A DNA stretch of 64,000 nt from Rhizobiaceae bacterium (lineage in GTDB: Bacteria > Pseudomonadota > Alphaproteobacteria > Rhizobiales > Rhizobiaceae), in assembly GCA_029233925.1 (NCBI GenBank), contig JARGOX010000010.1:1-64000 (forward strand). The letters are read 5' to 3'. The number at the start of each line of letters is the position of its first letter. The stretch's first letter is position 1. This document shows, piece by piece, positions 51,022-60,285 of the stretch. Under the pieces are notes generated by a model, which ran no database searches, was not told where the DNA came from, and worked only from the letters and a program-made list of their open reading frames with translations. Both the position numbers and the translations under genes were made by a program.

Positions 51022-52071
51022 ATGAACACTCGTAGAACACTCATGGGCCTGCTGGGTGGGGCAACGCTTGCCCTGGCTTGCGGATTGACAGCCACATCGG
51101 CAATTGCGCAGGAAGTAACCCTGCGTATGCATCAGTTCTTGCCGGCGCAGGCCAATGTGCCTCGACTGGTTCTGGATGTATGGGCCGACAAGGTCGAGGC
51201 TGACAGCGATGGCCGTATCAAGATCGAGCGTTACCCGTCGATGCAACTGGGCGGCAAGCCGCCTGAATTGATGGATCAGGCTGTTGACGGCATTGCCGAT
51301 ATTGTCTGGACCGTGGTCGGCTATACGCCGGGCCGCTTTCCGACAACGGAAGTGTTTGAACTGCCCTTCATGGTGTCGGACGCGCGCGCAGCGTCCTATG
51401 CCTATTGGAAAATGTTCGAAGAGCATATGAAGGATTCCGAGTTCTCGGATCTCCATATCCTTGGCACATGGGTACACGGACCCGGCATGTTCCACACCAG
51501 CAAACCTGTTCTGGTTCCATCCGACTTGCAGGGCATGAAGATTCGTGGCGGTTCGCGTCTGGTGAACCAGCTTCTCGAACTGGTCGGTGCGACGCCGGTC
51601 GGCATGCCCGTTCCTGCCGTGTCCGAGGCACTGTCCAAGGGCGTGATTGACGGGACCACCATCCCCTGGGAGGTGACTGCTGCGCTGAAGGTTCCCGAAT
51701 TGGTCCATAACCACACCGAGTTTCAGGGACCTGCGCTCTACAATCTGACCTTTGTCCTGGCGATGAACAAGGGCGCCTACGACAATCTGCCCGACGATCT
51801 GAAGACGGTTGTCGATCAGAATTCAGGTCTTGATTTCTCTGTTTTCGCCGGCGGTACCCAGGCTGATGCGGACGGACCTGCCCGGCAGGCGGCTGTTGAT
51901 CTTGGCAACAACATCGTTACTGTCACGCAAGAGCAGGCGGCGGAATGGGAAGCTTTGGTCCAGCCGATCTATGCCACCTGGATTGCAGACATGGCAAAGC
52001 AGGGTAAAGACGGTCAGGCCTTGATTGATCAGGCGCGCGCGCTGATGGCTGAATACGAAGCCAACAAATAA
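51022..52071 (+). CDS. TRAP transporter substrate-binding protein DctP (benzoate region)
   Basis: The product is 349 aa with GGGAGGAACCAA before the ATG and a TATAAT at 50976-50981 upstream. Residues 1-29 are a signal peptide (GGATLALACGLTATSAIA). The mature DctP receptor has TLRMHQFLPAQANVPRLVLD at the start and GMKIRGGSRLVNQLLELVGA, where the carboxylate-binding arginine is expected. It starts a DctPQM operon right before the benzoate genes, so benzoate or a related aromatic acid is the likely cargo. A strong stem-loop follows. Confidence 0.9.
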   Translation: MNTRRTLMGLLGGATLALACGLTATSAIAQEVTLRMHQFLPAQANVPRLVLDVWADKVEADSDGRIKIERYPSMQLGGKPPELMDQAVDGIADIVWTVVGYTPGRFPTTEVFELPFMVSDARAASYAYWKMFEEHMKDSEFSDLHILGTWVHGPGMFHTSKPVLVPSDLQGMKIRGGSRLVNQLLELVGATPVGMPVPAVSEALSKGVIDGTTIPWEVTAALKVPELVHNHTEFQGPALYNLTFVLAMNKGAYDNLPDDLKTVVDQNSGLDFSVFAGGTQADADGPARQAAVDLGNNIVTVTQEQAAEWEALVQPIYATWIADMAKQGKDGQALIDQARALMAEYEANK

Positions 52072-52087
52072 GCTCCAAGGGGCTTCA

Positions 52088-52115
52088 GGCCGCGGTCGGG
52101 AAACCTGCCGCGGCC
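52088..52115 (+). terminator. Intra-operon stem-loop after dctP (benzoate region)
   Basis: GGCCGCGG (52088-52095) pairs with CCGCGGCC (52108-52115), with GG/CC pairs inside and a GAAA tetraloop. It begins 17 bases after the stop. Like the other hairpins at this position, it lacks a T-run. Confidence 0.65.
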
Positions 52116-52151
52116 TTCATATGCTGAGAATTGACGCCTGGGAGGGGTGGA

Positions 52152-52736
52152 ATGCACCGATTTTTTACGGGATTATCCCGCCTTATGGCAATTCTGGGAG
52201 GTTCCGTTCTCACCCTCCTCATCCTGCTCATCTGCGTATCCATCCTCGGACGCTCGTTGAACACCATCCTGCACGGCCCCCTGTTCGATGGCGCTCTCTC
52301 CGGAGTGGCTGCCTGGCTTCTTGCCCTGGGTATCGGGCCTGTCAACGGTGACTTTGAACTCGTGGAGGCCGGCATCGCATTCACCATCTTTGCCTTCATG
52401 CCACTTTGCCATATTACGGGTGGTCATGCTTCTGTTGAAATTTTCACATCCTGGTTGCCCGAAAAGGCCAACAGCCTGTGGGGGATGATCATCGAAATCG
52501 TCTTCGCTCTGGTCATGGTGACCATTGCAATCAAGTTGAAGGATGGCATGTATAGCCAGATCCGCACCGGAACGACGACCTTCCTGCTGGAATTCCCGAT
52601 CTGGTGGGCCTATGCGCTCAGCCTTCTGGGGGCATCGGTCGCAGCTGTTGTCGCGGTCTACATGGCCTGTGCGCGCGTTGTTGAAGCGCTGACGGGACGC
52701 GTGATTATCCCGATTGCCGAGGGAGCTGAACATTGA
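52152..52736 (+). CDS. TRAP transporter small permease DctQ (benzoate region)
   Basis: The product is 194 aa from the ATG at 52152, with GGAGGGG upstream; an ATG at 52131 has none. Four membrane helices are visible (LMAILGGSVLTLLILLICVS; ELVEAGIAFTIFAFMPLCHI). It is somewhat longer than most DctQ because of an extended first loop (NTILHGPLFDGALSGVAAWL). Its stop overlaps the TTG start of the large permease. It works with the receptor (51022-52071) and the large permease (52733-54049). Confidence 0.87.
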   Translation: MHRFFTGLSRLMAILGGSVLTLLILLICVSILGRSLNTILHGPLFDGALSGVAAWLLALGIGPVNGDFELVEAGIAFTIFAFMPLCHITGGHASVEIFTSWLPEKANSLWGMIIEIVFALVMVTIAIKLKDGMYSQIRTGTTTFLLEFPIWWAYALSLLGASVAAVVAVYMACARVVEALTGRVIIPIAEGAEH

Positions 52737-54049
52737 CCAACCTTGAAATAGGCCTGGTCTCGTTTCCGGCGCTTCTGATCCTGATATTCCTGCGCGTGCC
52801 GATCGGACTGGCCATGTTCGTCACCGGAGCGGTCGGCCTTGGGTTGGTGGACGGGCGTCCGGATATCGTCCTGGCCAAGCTGAAGACCGAGAGCTTTTCC
52901 GCATTTTCCAGCTACTCGCTGTCGATCGTGCCTATGTTTCTTCTGATGGGACAATTTTCGACCCTGGGTGGGATGAGCCAGTCGCTGTTCAAGGCCGCCG
53001 AAAGCTGGCTCGGTCATCGTCGCGGCGGTGTTGCCATGGCGGCGGTGGGCGCCTGTGCGGGATTTGGTTCTATCTGCGGTTCATCCCTGGCGACGGCGGC
53101 CACCATGGGCCGGGTGGCGCTACCCGAACTGCGCCGCTATGGCTATTCCGGCGGATTTGCCAGCGCCACACTGGCAGCGGGCGGAACCCTGGGGATCCTT
53201 ATCCCGCCATCCATCGTCTTGGTGATCTATGCAATCCTGACCGAGCAGAATATTGCCAAACTGTTTCTGGCAGCGATGATTCCGGGCCTGCTTGCTGCCG
53301 TCGGATACGTGTTGGTGATCTCCATCTATGTGCGTCTGCACCCGGACGCGGCAGGTACACGCCCTCCGGTGCCGATGAATGAGCGCTGGCGCGCGCTTCT
53401 CGACGTGTGGCCGGTCATGCTGATATTTGGAAGCGTCGTCGGCGGTATCTATCTGGGCTGGTTCACGCCAACGGAAGGTGCTGCCGTGGGAGCTTTCGGC
53501 ACCGGTCTGATTGCCTGGCTGAACAAGGGGCTGACCCTCAAGACGCTGGCTGAAAGCTTTGTGATGGTGGCGCGGTCGACGGCCATGATCTTTTTCATTG
53601 TCCTGGGCGCAGGATTGTTCAATGGCTTTCTCGCACGCACGCAGGTGCCACAGGAGATATCGCAATTTGTGGTCAGTCAGGGCTTCAGCCCCTGGGTCGT
53701 ACTGACCATCATCCTGGTTTTTTACCTGATCTTTGGGTGCCTGATGGACAGCCTGTCAATGATCCTGCTGACGATCCCGATCTTTTTCCCGGTGATTGCC
53801 GTGCTGGATTTTGGACTCAGCATGGAACATCTGGCGATCTGGTTCGGCATTCTGGTGTTGATCGTGGTCGAAGTCGGATTGATCACGCCGCCTGTGGGGA
53901 TGAATCTGTTCATCATCAATGCGATGGACCGCGATACCCCCATCTCCGAGACCTACAAGGCCGTGGCCTATTTCGTCACATCGGATATCGTGCGCGTCAT
54001 CCTGCTGGTGCTTTTTCCGGCCATCACGCTTTTCCTGCTGCCGAGTTAG
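52733..54049 (+). CDS. TRAP transporter large permease DctM (benzoate region)
   Basis: The product is 438 aa from the TTG at 52733, with GAGGGAG upstream and TTGA overlapping the small permease stop. About twelve membrane helices are visible, with GACAGFGSICGSSLATAATM and AAGGTLGILIPPSIVLVIYA as DctM signatures and GLITPPVGMNLFIINAMD near the end. It is the translocation subunit. A 345-base gap with a box-type operator separates it from bclA, so the transporter is a separate unit from the benzoate genes. Confidence 0.92.
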   Translation: MTNLEIGLVSFPALLILIFLRVPIGLAMFVTGAVGLGLVDGRPDIVLAKLKTESFSAFSSYSLSIVPMFLLMGQFSTLGGMSQSLFKAAESWLGHRRGGVAMAAVGACAGFGSICGSSLATAATMGRVALPELRRYGYSGGFASATLAAGGTLGILIPPSIVLVIYAILTEQNIAKLFLAAMIPGLLAAVGYVLVISIYVRLHPDAAGTRPPVPMNERWRALLDVWPVMLIFGSVVGGIYLGWFTPTEGAAVGAFGTGLIAWLNKGLTLKTLAESFVMVARSTAMIFFIVLGAGLFNGFLARTQVPQEISQFVVSQGFSPWVVLTIILVFYLIFGCLMDSLSMILLTIPIFFPVIAVLDFGLSMEHLAIWFGILVLIVVEVGLITPPVGMNLFIINAMDRDTPISETYKAVAYFVTSDIVRVILLVLFPAITLFLLPS

Positions 54050-54136
54050 TCACCGGCCATACGGCTGGATAGGTCCGTCGGGGAGGGGGCTTTCGGTGTG
54101 CTGATTGAATGGCTGGAGGCACCAATCAGCAGATTG

Positions 54137-54150
54137 TGCAAAAAAATGCA
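54137..54150. promoter_or_regulatory. TGCA-N6-TGCA element upstream of bclA
   Basis: TGCAAAAAAATGCA, followed by TAA. The same spacing recurs at 56914 and, degenerate, at 56965, 62110 and 62181. TGCA repeats are the known recognition feature of the BoxR/BzdR family, whose gene is in this cluster. A site for BoxR is inferred. Confidence 0.6.
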
Positions 54151-54233
54151 TAAATTCGAAGTGATCATTGCGTTATTTGAAGTATAAGGAATTATAGAGC
54201 ATAAAGCGTTCAGCGATTTGGGGAGGAGCTCCA

Positions 54234-54503
54234 ATGGCGGAAACACAGTTCAATGACCTTGCGGGCATGTTTGCTGCACGCAATGCAGGCATGCCCATGT
54301 GTTTTTGTTTTCTGCTCGAAGGCGCGATCGAATTGAATGGCAACCAAGGGAATGTGTCGCCGGTTCGCCCGGGACAGGTTCAGGGAGGAACGACATGCCG
54401 CAATCACAAAATGCAGCGACCTATTTCGTGGATCGCCATCTCGATGAAGGGCGGGCGGACAAGGTCGCATTTCGCGAAGCCGATGGGCTCAAACGCAGCC
54501 TGA
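54234..54503 (+). CDS. Possible small ORF ahead of bclA
   Basis: An 89-codon frame beginning with MAETQFNDLAGMFAARNAGM has GGGGAGGAG five bases before its ATG, the best ribosome site of this gap. It overlaps the first 36 codons of bclA out of frame, so only the first 50 or so residues are free of it. I recognise no family. It could be a leader ORF, a remnant, or chance; treat as tentative. Confidence 0.3.
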   Translation: MAETQFNDLAGMFAARNAGMPMCFCFLLEGAIELNGNQGNVSPVRPGQVQGGTTCRNHKMQRPISWIAISMKGGRTRSHFAKPMGSNAA

Positions 54504-55933
54504 CCTATGGCCAACTGGCTGAGGAAACGGCCCGTTTTGCCGGCGCGCTCGACCGGCGCGGGGTGCGGCGCGAAGAACGCATTGCGATGATCGTACGCGA
54601 TCAGATTGAGTTCCCGATCATATTTTGGGGGGCGCTGAAGGCCGGGGCCATTCCCGTGCCGATGAACACGCTCCTGTCGCCATCCGTTTATGAAGCCATG
54701 CTGACCGACAGTCGCGCCTCGATTCTGGTGGTGTCTGCGGCCCAGTGGGATGTGGTCGCGCCCGCTGTTGAGGGTAACCGGTTTCTGCGCGCCATCATTG
54801 TTATCGGCGAGGCACCGGATGGAACTGAAAGCTACGCCGACTTCATCAACGGCGCAGAACGCCTTGAGACGGTTGAGGCCGATGGGGATGAACTGGCCTT
54901 CTGGCTCTATTCCTCCGGTTCGACCGGAGCGCCCAAAGGGGTGCGCCATGTGCATTCCAGCCTCAAGGCGACGGCTGATACATTTGGCCAACAGATTATC
55001 GGCATCGCCGAAGATGATGTCGTTCATTCGGCCGCCAAATTGTTTTTTGCCTATGGATTGGGCAATGGCATGAGCTTCCCGATGTCGGTGGGCGCAATGA
55101 CCATTCTCAACAGCGGGCGTCCGACCCCGGAGGCCGTTATCGACATTCTTACAAACGAGCAGCCAACGGTATTCTGCGGCGTTCCCACCCTGTTTGTTGC
55201 TTTGAACGCCGCATGGGACAAGCTGGAAGTCAAGCCAGTGACCCATATGCGGATCTGTACGTCGGCGGGCGAGGCTCTGCCCCGCGAAGTCGGCGAGCGA
55301 TGGAAAGAGTCCTGGGGCGTTGATATTATTGACGGCGTCGGGTCGACGGAAATGTTGCACATCTTCCTTTCAAACAGTCCCGGCGACATTGTCTATGGAT
55401 CGTCGGGCAGGGCTGTGCCCGGATACGAAGTGCGTCTGGTGGACGAACATGACGAGGCAGTCGCGACTGGAGAGGTCGGCGAATTGCTGGTGCGCGGGCC
55501 GTCATCAGCGGATGGATACTGGAATCGCCGTCACAAATCCCAGGCCACCTTTCAGGGGCACTGGACCCGCACCGGTGACAAATACGAGCAGACGGAAGAT
55601 GGCAGGTTTATCTATTGCGGGCGCACGGACGACATGTTCAAGGTGTCGGGAATCTGGGTGGCCCCATTCGAAGTGGAGCAGGCATTGATGGCGCATGAGG
55701 GCGTGCTTGAGGCTGCCGTGGTGGCCTGGAAAGACGAGGAAGGGCTGGAAAAACCCAAGGCCTATATTGTCCTGAAAGAGGGGCATGATGCCGCCGGTCT
55801 GGGGGACTTGAGGGCGTTTGTGAAAGATCGGATCGGCATGTGGAAATATCCACGCTGGATTGATGTGGTCGATGATCTGCCCAAGACCGCGACTGGAAAA
55901 ATTCAACGCTTCAAACTGCGGCAGGAGACCTGA
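54395..55933 (+). CDS. bclA: Benzoate-CoA ligase
   Basis: The product is 512 aa from the ATG at 54395, with GGGAGGAACGAC before it. It is an acyl-adenylating enzyme: the P-loop motif YSSGSTGAPKGVRHVHSS, the ATP-binding GVGSTEMLHIFLSN and YCGRTDDMFKVSGIWVAP, and the C-terminal catalytic lysine in LPKTATGKIQRFKL. The benzoate-CoA ligase subfamily fits with KLFFAYGLGNGMSFPMSVGA. It turns benzoate, ATP and CoA into benzoyl-CoA, the substrate of BoxAB. The next gene starts one base after its stop. A 2- or 4-substituted benzoate preference cannot be excluded. Confidence 0.9.
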   Translation: MPQSQNAATYFVDRHLDEGRADKVAFREADGLKRSLTYGQLAEETARFAGALDRRGVRREERIAMIVRDQIEFPIIFWGALKAGAIPVPMNTLLSPSVYEAMLTDSRASILVVSAAQWDVVAPAVEGNRFLRAIIVIGEAPDGTESYADFINGAERLETVEADGDELAFWLYSSGSTGAPKGVRHVHSSLKATADTFGQQIIGIAEDDVVHSAAKLFFAYGLGNGMSFPMSVGAMTILNSGRPTPEAVIDILTNEQPTVFCGVPTLFVALNAAWDKLEVKPVTHMRICTSAGEALPREVGERWKESWGVDIIDGVGSTEMLHIFLSNSPGDIVYGSSGRAVPGYEVRLVDEHDEAVATGEVGELLVRGPSSADGYWNRRHKSQATFQGHWTRTGDKYEQTEDGRFIYCGRTDDMFKVSGIWVAPFEVEQALMAHEGVLEAAVVAWKDEEGLEKPKAYIVLKEGHDAAGLGDLRAFVKDRIGMWKYPRWIDVVDDLPKTATGKIQRFKLRQET

Positions 55934-56773
55934 ATGGCCCCCGTTGCATGGCCCGTTTCCTGGAATAAAAACCCGCCCGCACCCCTGAGCATTCAGGGCC
56001 GCAATCTGGAATATGCCTGTTATGGGCCGCCGCCGGATCAGGCCCCGACATTTGTGCTTCTGCATGAAGGACTGGGCAGTCTGGCGCTGTGGCGCGACTT
56101 TCCAGAAAAGCTGGCCGATGCAACAGGCTGGGGCGTCGTGGCCTATTCCCGAGCCGGCTATGGCCAGTCGGATCCGGCCGATTTGCCGCGTCCGCTGGAC
56201 TATATGACACGCGAGGCAATGGATGTTTTGCCGCAGGTGCTGGATCAGATCGGCTTTCAGCGCGGCATCTTGCTGGGCCATTCGGACGGCGCCACGATTG
56301 CCGCGATCTATGCCGGAAGTGTGACGGATTTCCGGGTGCGTGGTCTGGTTCTGATGGCGCCGCATTTTTTCACTGAAGACGTGGGACTGTCGGAGATCGC
56401 CAAGGCGAAAGAGGCCTTTGCCTCCGGCAATCTGGCGCAGCGCATGGCCCGGTATCACCGCGATGCCGAATTGACCTTTCGGGGCTGGAATGACGTCTGG
56501 CTGCACCCGGACTTCAAGGACTGGAATGTTGCTGATGTCATCGATTATCTGCGTATCCCGGTGTTGGCAATGCAAGGGCGCCATGACCAGTATGGTACGC
56601 TGGCGCAAATCGATGAAGTGGCCAGCCGCAGCTATGCGCCGGTCGATGTGGAAATCCTCGAAGATTGCCGCCACGCGCCGTTTCTCGATCAACCTGAAAA
56701 GACCCTGTCCGCCATCTCGGAATTTGCCGCGCGGCTGCAACGCATTGAATCTGAAGAAGTGAGGATCGCCTGA
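55934..56773 (+). CDS. Alpha/beta hydrolase of the box cluster
   Basis: The product is 279 aa from the ATG abutting the bclA stop. The nucleophile elbow is ILLGHSDGATIAAIYAGSV, the acid in QGRHDQYGTLAQIDEVASRS, and the base in DCRHAPFLDQPEKT; all three catalytic residues are visible. The oxyanion motif is VLLHEGLGSLALWRDFPEKL. Such hydrolases are common next to bclA. It may rescue CoA from a dead-end thioester or cleave an ester or thioester of the pathway. No reaction is established. Confidence 0.85.
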   Translation: MAPVAWPVSWNKNPPAPLSIQGRNLEYACYGPPPDQAPTFVLLHEGLGSLALWRDFPEKLADATGWGVVAYSRAGYGQSDPADLPRPLDYMTREAMDVLPQVLDQIGFQRGILLGHSDGATIAAIYAGSVTDFRVRGLVLMAPHFFTEDVGLSEIAKAKEAFASGNLAQRMARYHRDAELTFRGWNDVWLHPDFKDWNVADVIDYLRIPVLAMQGRHDQYGTLAQIDEVASRSYAPVDVEILEDCRHAPFLDQPEKTLSAISEFAARLQRIESEEVRIA

Positions 56774-56913
56774 CGATGAAGCTTTGCTGGTCACCGCCCG
56801 GGTCAGCGGCGGCGCAGACAGCCGGTTGTGCAAACGAGAGCGGCACAATGAAATTGACTGGAGTAACCGACGATTTGGAATCGCTAGGGCTTCAGTCCAA
56901 AAATCCGAAAAAC

Positions 56914-56978
56914 TGCAATATAATGCAAAATTCAGAGAGGTTTTGAGAATGCAGGGCCAAAAAATGCGATATTATGCA
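56914..56978. promoter_or_regulatory. Two TGCA-type elements upstream of boxC
   Basis: TGCAATATAATGCA at 56914-56927 matches TGCA-N6-TGCA exactly; TGCGATATTATGCA at 56965-56978 has one changed base. The centres are 51 bases apart, about five helical turns. The space between 56774 and 57046 carries no gene and must hold the boxC promoter. Binding by BoxR is inferred. Confidence 0.65.
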
Positions 56979-57046
56979 TAAGTCGACTTTACAGGATGGT
57001 ACTCAGCATTATAAAACAGACCAAGAGCCGACTGAGGAGATGCGCA

Positions 57047-58708
57047 ATGACCAGGCAGATCGATTTCCAGACCGACCCTTCGCAATACCGCCATTGGCGC
57101 GTGGAATACGACGGCCCCGTCGCCAATCTTTACATGGATGTCGATGAAAACGGCGGCCTGTTTGAAGGCTACCAGTTGAAGCTCAATTCCTACGATCTGG
57201 GCGTCGATATCGAACTGGCCGATGTCGTGCAGCGGATGCGTTTCGAGCACCCGCAAGTCAAGGTGGTGATCATGCGATCGGGCAAGCCGGGGGTGTTCTG
57301 CGCCGGCGCCAATATTCGCATGCTGGGCAAGGCGGCCCATGGCCACAAGGTGAATTTCTGCAAATTCACCAATGAGACCCGCAACACATTTGAAGCCGCA
57401 GAGGCCGATTCCGGTCAGAAGTACATCGCGGCGGTCAGGGGCGCCTGCGCAGGCGGTGGTTATGAACTGGCTCTGGCCTGCAATCACATCATGCTGACCA
57501 ATGACAGCACCTCGTCCGTTGCCTTGCCGGAGGTGCCGCTTCTGGCAGTGTTGCCGGGCACCGGCGGCCTGACCCGCGTGACCGACAAACGCAAAGTACG
57601 CCGGGACCGCGCCGATATTTTTTGTTCGATCGAGGAAGGCGTAAAAGGGCAGCGCGCCGTTGACTGGCGGTTGGTTGACGAAATTGTGCCCAATTCGAAA
57701 TTCGACGATGTGGTGCTGCAACGCGCCGGTGAATTCGCTGCCGCATCGCACAAGGCCGATGTTGCCGAAGGTATAAAGCTGACCCCACTGAACCGCACCA
57801 TCGGCGAGGATGGGTCGCTGACCTATTCGACGCTGGAAGCCCAGGTCGACCGCAAGGGGGGCAAGGTGACGATCACGCTGCATGGCCCCGATTCAGACGC
57901 ACCTGCCGACATGGATGCCTTTTTTGCCATGGGTGACCAAGCCTATATGCTGCGGCTGGCGCGCGAACTGGATGATGCCATTTTGCATCTGCGTCTCAAC
58001 GAGATGGAACTGGGCCTGTGGGTCATCCGCTCCCAGGGAGATCCCGAGAAATTTGCCGCCCACGAAGCGCTGTTGATGAGCAATGCCGATCACTGGCTGG
58101 CAAACGAGGTTCTCAAATACTGGAAACGTATTCTCAAGCGCCTTGACGTCACCTCCCGGTCACTGGTGGCATTGGTCGAGCATGGATCCTGTTTCACCGG
58201 AATTCTGGCCGAAATCCTGTTTGCGGTCGACCGTTCCTACATGATGGAGGGGGAATTTGAAGGCGACAACCGCAGGATCGCTACCGTGACCCTCAGCGAT
58301 GCCAATTTCGGACCCATGCCGATGGGCAACGACCTGACCCGACTGCAAACGCGTTTTCTCGGAGAGCCTGAATCAGTGGGCCTTGCCCAGGCCCGCATGG
58401 GTGAAGCGCTGGATGCCGGTGAAGCTGATGATCTCGGCCTGGTCACGACCATTCTGGACGATATCGACTGGGAAGACGAAATCCGCATCTTCCTGGAGGA
58501 GCGGGCCAGCTTCTCTCCCGATGCCATGACCGGCATGGAGGCCAATCTGCGTTTTGCCGGCCCCGAAACCATGGAGACCCGGATTTTTGGACGACTGACG
58601 GCCTGGCAGAACTGGATTTTTATCCGTCCCAATGCGGTTGGAGAAGATGGCGCCCTGCAACGCTACGGAACCGGTGTGCGCGGCGATTTCAACAAGGAGC
58701 GCGTGTAA
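57047..58708 (+). CDS. boxC: 2,3-Epoxybenzoyl-CoA dihydrolase
   Basis: The product is 553 aa from the ATG at 57047, with GAGGAG seven bases upstream. It has two crotonase-like halves, as in BoxC of Azoarcus: the first oxyanion hole is in CAGANIRMLGKAAHGHKVNF, and ACAGGGYELALACNHIMLT is the classic enoyl-CoA hydratase signature. It opens the ring of 2,3-epoxybenzoyl-CoA with two waters to 3,4-dehydroadipyl-CoA semialdehyde and formate. It is the first gene of the boxC-B-A run. Length and pairing with boxB/boxA make the call secure. Confidence 0.92.
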   Translation: MTRQIDFQTDPSQYRHWRVEYDGPVANLYMDVDENGGLFEGYQLKLNSYDLGVDIELADVVQRMRFEHPQVKVVIMRSGKPGVFCAGANIRMLGKAAHGHKVNFCKFTNETRNTFEAAEADSGQKYIAAVRGACAGGGYELALACNHIMLTNDSTSSVALPEVPLLAVLPGTGGLTRVTDKRKVRRDRADIFCSIEEGVKGQRAVDWRLVDEIVPNSKFDDVVLQRAGEFAAASHKADVAEGIKLTPLNRTIGEDGSLTYSTLEAQVDRKGGKVTITLHGPDSDAPADMDAFFAMGDQAYMLRLARELDDAILHLRLNEMELGLWVIRSQGDPEKFAAHEALLMSNADHWLANEVLKYWKRILKRLDVTSRSLVALVEHGSCFTGILAEILFAVDRSYMMEGEFEGDNRRIATVTLSDANFGPMPMGNDLTRLQTRFLGEPESVGLAQARMGEALDAGEADDLGLVTTILDDIDWEDEIRIFLEERASFSPDAMTGMEANLRFAGPETMETRIFGRLTAWQNWIFIRPNAVGEDGALQRYGTGVRGDFNKERV

Positions 58709-58773
58709 CCCGCGCGAGGCAGACAACCTGCTCCGCTGTTGCGGTCGTGGGCTGACACATACAGGAGAGACCA

Positions 58774-60225
58774 ATGCTAGATCTTATCAATGTGAGCTAT
58801 GACACGCAGATCCCCAACAATGTCGGGCTCAGCGAAGACAAGACCGTGCTCAAGGCGCTGGAAAAGTGGCACCCCGGTTATATCAATTGGTGGAACGACC
58901 TGATCCCTGACAAGTTTCAGCAGTCGCTGGTCTATCTGCGCACAGCTGTCAGCGTGGACCCAAAGGGATGGGCCAAGTTCGATTACGTGAAGATGCCGGA
59001 ATATCGCTGGGGCATTCTGTTGGCGCCGCAAGTCGAAGGCCGGACCATTCCCTGCGGTGAACATATGGGCAAACCCGCCTGGCAGGAAGTGCCGGGTGAA
59101 TATCGCAACATGATGAAACGCCTGATCGTCATCCAGGGCGATACGGAGCCGGCCAGCGTTGAACAGCAGCGGTTTCTCGGAAAGACCGCGCCGTCCCTTT
59201 ATGATATGCGCAACCTGTTTCAGGTGAATGTAGAGGAAGGCAGGCACCTTTGGGCGATGGTCTATCTGCTGCAAAAATATTTTGGCAAGGATGGCCGCGA
59301 AGAAGCCAACGACCTGCTGCTGCGATCATCGGGCAGTGAAGAGGCGCCGCGTATGCTGGGCGCCTTCAATGAGGAAACGCCCGATTGGCTATCATTCTTC
59401 ATGTTTACCTATTTCACCGACCGCGACGGCAAGATGCAGCTGGAAAGCCTTGCACAGTCGGGTTTTGATCCGCTCTCGCGCACCTGCCGATTCATGCTGA
59501 CAGAAGAAGCCCACCACATGTTCGTGGGAGAAACAGGCGTTGGCCGCACCATTGAGCGCACCTGCCAGGTGATGAATGAGAACGGCATTACGGATCCCTA
59601 TGACGTCGACAAGATCCGCGCGCTGGGTGTGATCGATCTGCCGACTATCCAGAAAAAGATGAACCTGCACTACACCTTGTCGCTGGACCTGTTTGGCCAG
59701 GAAGTCTCGACCAATGCCGCCAATGCTTTCAATTCAGGCATCAAGGGCCGCTTTCTGGAGCATCGGATTGACGATGATCACCAGCTCAAGGGCGACACCT
59801 ACAAGGTTTGGGACATGGTTGACGGCAAACTGGTGCAGCATGAAGTGCCGGCGCTCACCGCCATCAACATGCGCCTGAGAGACGATTACTCCCGTGACGC
59901 TGCTGGTGGAGTCGGCCGCTGGAACAAGCTCATCGCAAAAATGGGTGTTCAGTTCGAAATGAAGCTGCCGCATGAATCCTTCAACCGCAAGATCGGGGTG
60001 TTTGCCGGTCACAATTTCGACCCCGAAGGAAATCTGGTGTCGGGCGCCGAATACGACGCGGGCATGGCGGACTGGTTGCCGAACCATGCGGATGGTGATT
60101 TTATCCAGTCGCTGATGGTGTCGGTCACCGAACCCGGACAATATGCCGGTTGGATCAGCCCACCCAAGGTGGGAATCGATAACAAGCCGGGCGACTTCGA
60201 ATACGTCAAGCTGCATATGGCCTGA
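58774..60225 (+). CDS. boxB: Benzoyl-CoA 2,3-epoxidase, oxygenase subunit
   Basis: The product is 483 aa with AGGAGAGACCA before the ATG. It is a diiron protein of the BoxB/PaaA-like kind; the iron ligands are in VNVEEGRHLWAMVYLLQKYF and FMLTEEAHHMFVGETGVGRT. It adds one O2 atom to benzoyl-CoA to give the 2,3-epoxide, using electrons from BoxA. It is separated from boxC by 65 bases and is followed by a 56-residue unknown protein before boxA. Confidence 0.93.
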   Translation: MLDLINVSYDTQIPNNVGLSEDKTVLKALEKWHPGYINWWNDLIPDKFQQSLVYLRTAVSVDPKGWAKFDYVKMPEYRWGILLAPQVEGRTIPCGEHMGKPAWQEVPGEYRNMMKRLIVIQGDTEPASVEQQRFLGKTAPSLYDMRNLFQVNVEEGRHLWAMVYLLQKYFGKDGREEANDLLLRSSGSEEAPRMLGAFNEETPDWLSFFMFTYFTDRDGKMQLESLAQSGFDPLSRTCRFMLTEEAHHMFVGETGVGRTIERTCQVMNENGITDPYDVDKIRALGVIDLPTIQKKMNLHYTLSLDLFGQEVSTNAANAFNSGIKGRFLEHRIDDDHQLKGDTYKVWDMVDGKLVQHEVPALTAINMRLRDDYSRDAAGGVGRWNKLIAKMGVQFEMKLPHESFNRKIGVFAGHNFDPEGNLVSGAEYDAGMADWLPNHADGDFIQSLMVSVTEPGQYAGWISPPKVGIDNKPGDFEYVKLHMA

Positions 60226-60285
60226 TCCATGTTCCGGTGGCGGTCAAAAGGACCGTCGGCCGGCCCGTACCGGAGGAGTTGGGAG

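Noticed and set aside
55505-56848. 447-codon minus-strand frame opposite the alpha/beta hydrolase and the end of bclA
   Set aside because: Antisense shadow of two well-recognised enzymes.
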